Shown here piece after piece: positions 39,293 through 46,504 of a stretch of DNA of 64,000 bases. Below the pieces are notes generated by a model that saw only the letters and a program-made list of their open reading frames with translations, was not told the DNA's origin and made no database searches. A program made the position numbers and the translations under genes. The number at the start of each line of letters is the position of its first letter. Within the stretch, counting starts at the first letter, position 1. Source of the DNA: Roseibium sediminicola (lineage in GTDB: Bacteria > Pseudomonadota > Alphaproteobacteria > Rhizobiales > Stappiaceae); NCBI RefSeq assembly GCF_023156505.1, contig NZ_JALNMJ010000013.1, forward strand, positions 115,378 to 179,377, read 5' to 3'.

Positions 39293-40402
39293 ATGCACGG
39301 CCCTACGGCGCGGATGCTCTATTCTTACCAAATGCACATGAAAGAGGCCCGTGGGCTGGATGCCAAGACAATCAGCGCCAGGATGCGGCACCTCGGGCAG
39401 TTCGCGACCAGCCTTGGAGACAAGGAGCTCACCAGACTGACGCAGGATGACATCATAAACTTCAAAAAGACACTGAATGCGACGGATCACGGAGAGAGCC
39501 CTGGAAACAGAGGTTTGGCGGCTCCGACCATCGTGCAGACCTGTAACGATCTGAAGGCCTTCCTCGAGTGGCTTCCCAAGCAATCTGGCTATCGGTCCCT
39601 TCAGAGGGACCTGGCGGACTATTGCACTCCGCCTCGTCGCCTGACCGCAATCGCCCACGCACCGAAGACAAAACACGTGCCATCAGCAGCGGACATCGTC
39701 GCCACGCTGAAAGCCATGCCGACGAACACAGCGTTTGAACGAAGGGATCGCGCGGTGATTGCCTGCCTGTTCCTTACAGGTGTTCGGGATGGGGCTCTCG
39801 TCAGCCTGCGCCTCAAGCATATGGACATAGAGGGCAGATCCGTTCACCAGGATGCCCGGGAAGTGAATACGAAATTTTCCAAGACCATGCGAACTGGCTG
39901 GTTCCCGGTCGGAAACGACATCGCCACGATCGTGACAGATTGGATCGGGGAGAGACGTGCCTCCGGTGCTGAAGACGATGATCCGTTGTTTCCAAGGGCC
40001 CCCAGCGGAGTTCGTGCTCGCCATCCGCTTCACATGGATGAATTCTGGAAAACCACTTCTCCTGTGCGAGAGATAATCAGGAAGGCCACAGACGCCGCAG
40101 GCATTCGCTACTTTCGGCCTCATTCAGTCAGGGCTACTCTTGGCCGCATGTGTTTGTCTTGGGCGCGATCACCAGAAGAACTGAAGGCTCTCAGCCAGAA
40201 CCTGGGCCATGAAGACATCGGCACGACGATGGAGCATTACGCCACTCTCACTGATGACCGCCAGTGCGAGCTGGTACTTGACATGTGGGATCGAAATGAA
40301 GCGCCCGAAGAGGACTTGGAACTGGTCGAGCTTATCAGCCAGGTACCGTCAGAGAGCAGAGATGTCTTGAAGGCGACAGCGCAGGCTTTGATCAAGAGAT
40401 AG
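39293..40402 (+). CDS. Tyrosine recombinase / site-specific integrase
   Basis: 369 residues. A SAM-like N-terminal core-binding domain is at 1-125. The catalytic domain contains Arg165 in TGVRDGALVSLR, His277 and Arg280 in FRPHSVRATLG, His306 in LGHEDIGTTMEHY, and the nucleophile Tyr316. All catalytic positions are present except that the beta-hairpin Lys could not be pinned down. It is probably the integrase of a small element at the adjacent tRNA gene, or of a degraded one. Confidence 0.85.
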   Translation: MHGPTARMLYSYQMHMKEARGLDAKTISARMRHLGQFATSLGDKELTRLTQDDIINFKKTLNATDHGESPGNRGLAAPTIVQTCNDLKAFLEWLPKQSGYRSLQRDLADYCTPPRRLTAIAHAPKTKHVPSAADIVATLKAMPTNTAFERRDRAVIACLFLTGVRDGALVSLRLKHMDIEGRSVHQDAREVNTKFSKTMRTGWFPVGNDIATIVTDWIGERRASGAEDDDPLFPRAPSGVRARHPLHMDEFWKTTSPVREIIRKATDAAGIRYFRPHSVRATLGRMCLSWARSPEELKALSQNLGHEDIGTTMEHYATLTDDRQCELVLDMWDRNEAPEEDLELVELISQVPSESRDVLKATAQALIKR

Positions 40403-40805
40403 TCGGTCCTGCGCCCTGCGTCGCACAGTCCATTCAGGCCTTGCAGGAACAGCCCTGGCGCCCGAATTCTGGATTGGCACGGGCCATCGACCGCACTTTT
40501 CTTGCAGCATTTGGGGCGAGGTAGCGGCCCGGGAAGTGGTGCCCGGTTAGCCGTTGAATAGCAACGACAGCAGTGAAAGCGCCGCCGACGCCATGTTAGC
40601 AGCTCAGTCCGGTTTGTCAGCCTGTTTCAGCTACAAGCAGATGACAACGCAAACCGAATGACCAGAAGGGGCCGAAGAACGAACCCGCTGCGCGGGAGGG
40701 CGCAAGTGGCAATGTCTCGGCAAATCCTTGACGGTCGTGTTTTGATTGAGCGTTGCCGGTCCTGAGCGGACCATTTGGTTCCTTTCAACCAGAAGGAACC
40801 AGACG
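40403..40805. other. Noncoding gap before the IS91-type pair
   Basis: 403 bp without a supported gene. A hairpin (CCCGC-TG-CGCGGG, near 40690) lies about 115 bp before the recombinase start and could belong to the IS91 left end. No direct repeat of the tRNA-Ser 3' end was found here. Confidence 0.35.
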
Positions 40806-41714
40806 ATGACCGAAGTTATTTCCACTATCCCTGTCAGCCGGCTGCGCCAGCGGCTGATCGAAGACATGAACCTGCGCCATTTTTCCATGGAGACGCAGCG
40901 CAACTACACGCGCGATGTCGGGCGTTTCGCGACCTATCTCGGTCGCCCTCCCGACACGGCCACGGCTGAAGATCTTCACCGGTTCCAGATCGAACAGCGC
41001 GAAGCCGGCGTTCCAGTGCCGACCATGAACAGCATTGTGTCGGCGCTGCGCTTCTTCTTCACCAACACGGTCGACCGGCCGGATCTGGCGCGCAAGCTCG
41101 TTCGGGTAAAGAGCATGCGCAAGCTCCCTGTCGTTCTGAGCCGGGACGAAGTGACCCGTCTGCTCAATGCGACCACCTGCCTCAAGCACCAGGCGGCCCT
41201 GTCGGTCGGCTATGGCGCAGGCCTTCGTGTGGCGGAGATATCGATGCTCAAGGTCCGCGACATCGATAGCGAGCGCATGCTGATCCGGGTCGAGCGCGGC
41301 AAGGGCGGACAGTATCGCAATGCCATGCTGTCCAAAGACCTGCTCACCCTGCTGCGGCACTGGTGGAAAGTCGGACATCAAGCGGGCGTCATGCATCGCG
41401 ACGGCTGGCTGTTTCCGGGACAGCATTACTCGAAGCCGATCAGCACGCGACAGCTCCACCGTATCGTCGTTGAAGCGGCACGAGCCGCCGGCATCGGCAA
41501 GCGGGTCTGTCCGCACACTTTGCGCCACAGCTTCGCCACCCATCTGCTGGAGGACGGCATTGATATCCGGGTGATCCAGGTCCTGCTCGGGCATGCAAAG
41601 CTGGAGAACACCGCCTTTTATACCAAGGTCGCGACACGAACGGTGCGCACCGTCATCAGCCCCCTCGACAAGCTCGGCATCTTCACTGTCGCGGACACAG
41701 CGCCCGATGGCTGA
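40806..41714 (+). CDS. XerC/D-like tyrosine recombinase of the IS91-type element
   Basis: 302 residues from the ATG at 40806. The N-terminal SAM-like domain has LIEDMNLRHFSMETQRNYTRDVGRF. Catalytic residues are Arg141 (GAGLRVAEI), His237/Arg240 (CPHTLRHSFATHL), His263 (LLGHAKLENT) and Tyr272. The sequence is the type that travels with IS91 transposases. It probably resolves or assists transposition. Its stop is three bases before the transposase GTG. Confidence 0.88.
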   Translation: MTEVISTIPVSRLRQRLIEDMNLRHFSMETQRNYTRDVGRFATYLGRPPDTATAEDLHRFQIEQREAGVPVPTMNSIVSALRFFFTNTVDRPDLARKLVRVKSMRKLPVVLSRDEVTRLLNATTCLKHQAALSVGYGAGLRVAEISMLKVRDIDSERMLIRVERGKGGQYRNAMLSKDLLTLLRHWWKVGHQAGVMHRDGWLFPGQHYSKPISTRQLHRIVVEAARAAGIGKRVCPHTLRHSFATHLLEDGIDIRVIQVLLGHAKLENTAFYTKVATRTVRTVISPLDKLGIFTVADTAPDG

Positions 41715-41717
41715 GGC

Positions 41718-42908
41718 GTGTCCGCCTCGCTTGAGGTCGCCGACATCTTCCGCGCTGCCGGGCCCGCCTATCGGGCCTCTCATCAAGGACACCTGAGCCT
41801 CGCCCAGCTCAAGGTGATGTCGGCGGTCGAACATTGTCGCACAGCTGCATTGGGCGGACACGTCGAGGCCTGCGAGGACTGCGGGCACTGGCGCATCGCC
41901 TATAACAGCTGCCGCAACCGACACTGCCCGAAGTGCCAGGGCGCCGCCGCGCGCGGCTGGCTCGCCGAGCGGGAGGCCGACCTCTTGCCGGTCGGCTACT
42001 TCCACGTCGTCTTCACGCTGCCCGCCGAGGTCGCCGTCATCGCTTTCCAGAACAAGGCGCTTGTCTACGACCTGTTGTTCCGCGCCGCGTCGGAGACGAT
42101 GCTGACGATCGCCGCCGACCCGAAGCACCTCGGCGCCCGCATCGGCATCACAGCTGTGCTGCACACCTGGGGATCGGCGATGATGCACCATCCCCATGTG
42201 CACATGATCGTGCCGGGCGGCGGCATCTCGCTCGACGGAACGCGCTGGATATCGTCACGCCCCGCCTTCCTCCTGCCCGTGCGCGCCCTGGGCAAGCTGT
42301 TCCGCCGCCTGTTCCTGAGCCGGCTGATCGCTCTTTACGACACAGGACGGCTCGTCTTCTTCGGATCCTTGGCCCCATTGGCCGAGCGGCAGGCCTTCCT
42401 GAAGCATCTGTCACTGGTGCACAAAAAGCGGTGGGCCGTCTACGCCAAGGCCCCCTTCGCCGGGCCCGAAGCAGTGCTCTCCTATCTGTCCCGCTACACC
42501 CACAGGGTCGCCATTTCCAACCCCCGTCTTATCCGCTTCGACGAGAACGAGGTCACCTTCCGTTACAAGGACTACCGTCGCACTGGTGCCGACCAGCAGC
42601 AGGTTATGACGCTCGCCGCAGACGAGTTCATCCGCCGATTCCTGCTTCACGTCCTGCCGCGCGGCTTTCACCGCATTCGCCACTACGGCCTTCTTGCCGG
42701 CACCTCTCGCAAGGCCAGCCTCGATCGCGCTCGAGAATTGCTGAACGTTGACCCACAGCCCGAGGACGACGAACCAGAGGTGTCCGATGCACGGCCGCCA
42801 TGCCCTTGCTGTGGTGGCCACATGATCATCATCGAGGCCTTCGCCCGCTGGCAACAACCCCGCGCTCCGCCAAATTGCGCCGCTTCGACCCGGGAGACCG
42901 CGCCATGA
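41718..42908 (+). CDS. IS91-family transposase (Y1 HUH)
   Basis: 396 residues from a GTG. An N-terminal zinc-binding domain uses CEDC, SCRNRHC and PKC (about residues 52-73). HHPHVHMIVPGGG (about 157-169) is the HUH metal motif. YLSRYTHRVAIS near 256 holds the catalytic Tyr. Complete length suggests it is intact. The extreme C-terminus (PCPCCGGHMIIIEAF) is a second zinc ribbon typical of the family. Confidence 0.92.
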   Translation: MSASLEVADIFRAAGPAYRASHQGHLSLAQLKVMSAVEHCRTAALGGHVEACEDCGHWRIAYNSCRNRHCPKCQGAAARGWLAEREADLLPVGYFHVVFTLPAEVAVIAFQNKALVYDLLFRAASETMLTIAADPKHLGARIGITAVLHTWGSAMMHHPHVHMIVPGGGISLDGTRWISSRPAFLLPVRALGKLFRRLFLSRLIALYDTGRLVFFGSLAPLAERQAFLKHLSLVHKKRWAVYAKAPFAGPEAVLSYLSRYTHRVAISNPRLIRFDENEVTFRYKDYRRTGADQQQVMTLAADEFIRRFLLHVLPRGFHRIRHYGLLAGTSRKASLDRARELLNVDPQPEDDEPEVSDARPPCPCCGGHMIIIEAFARWQQPRAPPNCAASTRETAP

Positions 42909-43667
42909 CCCGGCATGGAAAGACTGGACACCATCCCGGAGCCTTTACACTTCGGCGAAGGCTCCGCTGTGCCCAAGCAGCCATTCCAAGCGCTGTGATG
43001 ATCATCAGCACCGTGTGGCCACATCACTGGCAACACACCAAATCAGCAGTTGGCAGTGCAAACGTATCAGATGATACGCTCCCTCAAGCGACCAACGCCG
43101 GGAACAAGACCGGTCGGAAATAGAAATCCCCATAACCAAGTGTCTGCGGCACGCGGGTTCGGTCCTCGGGGACTTTCGTACGCCTGACGGCACCCGAAAC
43201 TCTTCACGGGAGGGGACAGGCGGCTTACGACTGAGAAAATCAAAAAAGCGGACATGCTGCCTGATGATGCACGATTGTTGCTTGAAGAAGAACGGCGCAA
43301 TCTTGCAATTTTTAGTGGGTGTCGGCTCTCTCGAGCAAAACACCACACACAATGACCAGCGGGATCATAATGCGCGTGTCGGGGGTTCGAGTCCCTTCTC
43401 AGCTACCATTTTCTAGTGTGTCCGATCCGGAGACATAGGTTACAACCTCGTGCCGAATGGGTTGTCAATTGTCTGTAGTGTTCTCTGCTCCAAGTCGATG
43501 GACAGCGAGTTTCACTTGAAAATGCCGGTAATATCGCACATGACCATCATGGTTTCCTGGCCTCAAAATGAAGACGGAATGCGCCTGAGAATCCAGGGCT
43601 GCTCTTCCAGCTTCCTTGTTGCCAAGGGGTGTCTTCGGCAGTCTCAGGCTTCAAGCACGTGAAACCG
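42909..43667. other. Noncoding junction between IS91-type element and alginate operon
   Basis: About 760 bp with no convincing gene. It contains an orphan tRNA 3' half (43358-43408). Short open frames here lack ribosome sites and family resemblance. It probably includes the right end of the IS91 element and debris of earlier insertions. Confidence 0.45.
43358..43408 (+). pseudogene. 3' half of a tRNA-Met(CAT), attachment-site remnant or tRNA debris
   Basis: AGCGGGATCATAATGCGC, then GTGTCGGGGG-TTCGAGT-CCC, ending CAGCTACCA, matches the anticodon arm, variable loop, T-arm and 3' end of an elongator tRNA-Met. The anticodon-stem 3' side carries a mismatch, and the 5' half is absent upstream. This is what an integration into a tRNA-Met gene leaves behind. 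It is not a copy of the tRNA-Ser at the left edge. Confidence 0.65.
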
Positions 43668-45314
43668 TCAGACTACCGCGTCAGGCTTGGAACGGCCGAA
43701 AAGGTCTTCCAAGGCCAACAGATCTTTGTAAGCGCGGCGCAAGGGTGCCAGAACAGTGGCAACCGGGGCCCCGAAAGTCTTGGCGGCGGTTTCGTGGCGC
43801 TCCATATAAATGCGCAGCGTCGCGCCGCTCGTGCCGGTTCCAGACAGGCGCAGGATTAGACGCTCGCTGTTCCTGAACTGGAACCGCAATCCCTGGTTTT
43901 TCGAAACTTCGCCTGCGACCGGGTCCTGATATTCGAACACATCAGCAGTCTTCACCTGCAGTCCGCCAAGTGAAACGCCCGCGTACCTTTTGACGGAGGC
44001 AGCCAGATGGTCAATGGTTTCCTGAGCCAGGGACTGGTCCAGATCCTCGTAATCGTGCCGGACATAGAATGTCCTGCCGAAACGGCTCCAGTGAGCTTTC
44101 AAGAGGGCCTCAACGGTCTGTCCGGTTACCGCCAGGATGTTCAGCCAGAACAACACCGCCCAAAGCCCGTCCTTTTCGCGAATGTGGGCGCCGCCCGTGC
44201 CGGCGCTTTCCTCGCCGCACAGGCCGACAAGACCGGCGTCCAGAAGGTTGCCGAAAAATTTCCACCCGGTCGGCGTTTCATGGACGCTCAGCTCGAGCGC
44301 CTCGGCAACCCGGTCAACGGCGCTGCTGGTCGGCATCGACCGGGCGACACCCGTCAGGCCGTTGCGAAATGCCGGCACGAGATGGGCGTGTTCGGTGAGC
44401 AGTGCAAGCGAATCCGAAGGGCTGACCGGGCCCCCTCGGCCGAACACGAGGTTGCGGTCGCCATCCCCATCCGAGGCCGCGCCGAATGCGGGCCCGTCGG
44501 AGGACGTCATGAACTCTAATAGCGCCTTTGCATGAACCGGCGTCGGATCGGGATGACACCCTCCGAAATCCGTCAGCGGTTCGCCGTTCCAGACCGTGCC
44601 TTCCGGGAACCCGAGACGCTGCTCGAAAATCTCCTTCGCGTAAGGACCGGTGACCGCGTTCATCGCGTCGAAGACAACGCCCGCACCGCTCGCGGCATAA
44701 CGGCGGATCGCCTCAAAATCGAATTGCGTTGCCATCAGGTCCGCATAATCGGCGACCGGATCCACAATCTCGACACGCGCCGGCCCGATCTTCACCTGGC
44801 CCGGACACGACAGGTCGAGATCCGAGTGATGCAGAGTCTTGTAGCTTGTCAGGCTGCGTGTGCGCTCAAACAGTCTCCGGGTCACCGTTTCGGAAGCGGG
44901 ACCACCGTTTTCCATGTTCAGCTTGATACCGAAATCCCCACCGGGTCCGCCGGGATTGTGGCTGGCCGACAAGATAATTCCGGCATCGGCGCCACGCAGC
45001 CGGATCAGATGAGACGCTGCCGGCGTCGACAGGATACCGTCCCTGCCGATGAGAATGTCCCTGACCCCGTTTGCAGCGGCCATGCGCAAGATGATCTGGA
45101 GCGCTTCGGCATTCAGGTACCGACCGTCACCGCCCAGCACAAGCCGCCCGCCTTTGAGCGCCGGCACCGTATCGAAGATCGCCTGGACGAAGGTCTCGAT
45201 GTAGTGCGGCTCCTGAAACCGGGCGACCTTTTTGCGAAGGCCGGACGTGCCGGGCTTCTGATCCGGAAAGGGTTTCACGGCAATCTCTGTGAAGGGGTCG
45301 GCAAGCAAGGTCAT
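43668..45314 (-). CDS. pgm: Phosphoglucomutase of the ExoC/Pgm type
   Basis: 548 residues. PFPDQKPGTSGLRKKV starts the alpha-D-phosphohexomutase fold. LSASHNPGGPGGDFGIK carries the phosphoserine. ASDGDGDRN is the metal loop, TGWKFFGNLLDAGLVGLCGEESAGTG the sugar-binding loop, and RLSGTGTSGATLRIYMERHE the phosphate-binding loop. It is closest in layout to Agrobacterium Pgm/ExoC, which interconverts glucose-1-P and glucose-6-P. It is the last gene of the alginate-type operon, where AlgC would be expected to supply mannose-1-P. Dual specificity is possible but unproven. Confidence 0.9.
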   Translation of the reverse strand: MTLLADPFTEIAVKPFPDQKPGTSGLRKKVARFQEPHYIETFVQAIFDTVPALKGGRLVLGGDGRYLNAEALQIILRMAAANGVRDILIGRDGILSTPAASHLIRLRGADAGIILSASHNPGGPGGDFGIKLNMENGGPASETVTRRLFERTRSLTSYKTLHHSDLDLSCPGQVKIGPARVEIVDPVADYADLMATQFDFEAIRRYAASGAGVVFDAMNAVTGPYAKEIFEQRLGFPEGTVWNGEPLTDFGGCHPDPTPVHAKALLEFMTSSDGPAFGAASDGDGDRNLVFGRGGPVSPSDSLALLTEHAHLVPAFRNGLTGVARSMPTSSAVDRVAEALELSVHETPTGWKFFGNLLDAGLVGLCGEESAGTGGAHIREKDGLWAVLFWLNILAVTGQTVEALLKAHWSRFGRTFYVRHDYEDLDQSLAQETIDHLAASVKRYAGVSLGGLQVKTADVFEYQDPVAGEVSKNQGLRFQFRNSERLILRLSGTGTSGATLRIYMERHETAAKTFGAPVATVLAPLRRAYKDLLALEDLFGRSKPDAVV

Positions 45315-45369
45315 GGCGTGGTTTCCAAGCGTTTTGAAACGTCATAAATCAAAAATACTCTGCCCGGGC

Positions 45370-46461
45370 CTAGGAGTTGTCCCGCTCCCGGCAGCCGAGG
45401 GGGCGGTCGAGATTGTCCCGGAACAGGAGGGTGAGGTTTCCGCCAAGCTTTGAATTGTTCAACGGACGGAACGTTGCCAGACGTTCGTCGAGCCCTGGGT
45501 CATAGTTAAAGTTCAAATAGGCTTCCAGCCAGGCCAGAACGAAGGTCTTCTGGTTGTCCAGGCCCGGTTCCACCGTCTGTTTTTTGCCGTTGATGGCTTC
45601 GACGATGCCCGGATCCTCAATGCCTTTCAGCGAAAATCTGACGGCTTTTTCCAGGAGCGTTTCATAGTAGGGCGAATTGCGGTAACCGGCCTGACACAGC
45701 AGCGCGGTGGTGACACTCATCGGAGCCATGGCATGAAGCTGGTAGTGCAGCCCCCACTTGCCGCGGCGCATTTCCAGAGGCAGGCTTCCGTCCGGGTCTT
45801 CGGTATCGAGGATTATTCGCTGGCTCAGCAGCCCCCAGTCCAGATAAGCGGGCTCGTCGAGAATGAGACCGATCTGCGTAATGGCCAGCGCCGCCCAGGC
45901 TCGCAGGTTCGCCTGTTTGGCCTTGGTCGGCGCATCGGTGTCCCAGAACTCCACGATCTCGTCGGCGCGGACGCGCAGCCAGCTCTCGATCAGCTGCCGG
46001 TCATCGGCCATGGCATCCGCAAATGGCCGCACCTGCCGATAGGCAACCGCAATGCCGCCGACCCGGGCCGGGTAGGAGATTTTCGCCGTGATGGTGCGCA
46101 TGTCGCTGAACGCGTCCGCCTCGGCCCACGCCCTGACCCCCTCCACCACGCAGTGCGTCGCGGCCTCCGTCAGTTCCGGGTCCTCCAGTGCCATGTTGCT
46201 GACTTCGGTCAACTGCCGCACAAAGTCGTCGGACGGCTTCAGGGCCGCAGTGACCTCGGCATCGGAGCGCACATCCTTCTCCGATCTGGTTTTGCTGTCG
46301 TCCTTGTAACGGCTGCCGAATTCGAGCGAGACCGTCGGGGCGGGAAATTCCGGGCAGGTGAAGGCGTGCGCAGCTTCCGCGGACACGAGCAGCGGCAGAG
46401 CCGCAGCGGCTGCAACGCAGCAGCCTGCAAGCCGGCTTTTGAGGAGGTCGATACGGGACAT
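45370..46461 (-). CDS. algL: Alginate-lyase-like protein (AlgL/PL5 family), catalytic motif altered
   Basis: 363 residues from the ATG at 46461 behind AAAGGATCC. A signal peptide is present (LAGCCVAAAAALPLLVSAEAAHA). The helical barrel with LTEAATHCVVEGVRAWAEAD and VAYRQVRPFADAMADDRQLIESWLR matches the periplasmic AlgL. In active PL5 lyases the cleft has NNHxYW, whose His is catalytic. Here residues 184-189 read ANLRAW, so the His and following Tyr are missing. The second catalytic Tyr (Y240 in GLHYQLHA) is kept. It may guide or bind polymer rather than cut it. Confidence 0.82.
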   Translation of the reverse strand: MSRIDLLKSRLAGCCVAAAAALPLLVSAEAAHAFTCPEFPAPTVSLEFGSRYKDDSKTRSEKDVRSDAEVTAALKPSDDFVRQLTEVSNMALEDPELTEAATHCVVEGVRAWAEADAFSDMRTITAKISYPARVGGIAVAYRQVRPFADAMADDRQLIESWLRVRADEIVEFWDTDAPTKAKQANLRAWAALAITQIGLILDEPAYLDWGLLSQRIILDTEDPDGSLPLEMRRGKWGLHYQLHAMAPMSVTTALLCQAGYRNSPYYETLLEKAVRFSLKGIEDPGIVEAINGKKQTVEPGLDNQKTFVLAWLEAYLNFNYDPGLDERLATFRPLNNSKLGGNLTLLFRDNLDRPLGCRERDNS

Positions 46462-46504
46462 GGTGGATCCTTTCTCGGAACGGGTTTCCCGGTGAATGCC
46501 GGTC

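Larger units (their letters stand above)
40806..42908 (+). mobile_element. IS91-type element (recombinase + HUH transposase), ends not resolved
   Basis: A XerC-like recombinase and an IS91 transposase sit three bases apart, an arrangement known for IS91 relatives. IS91 elements move by rolling-circle transposition and have no inverted repeats, so the ends could not be fixed. The coordinates cover the two genes only. Confidence 0.75.

Noticed and set aside
43358..43408. A complete tRNA-Met gene
   Set aside because: No D-arm or 5' acceptor strand is present upstream, so only a 3' half exists.
43450..43662. A 70-codon plus-strand frame between the tRNA fragment and pgm
   Set aside because: No ribosome site, no recognisable domain, and a position in insertion debris.
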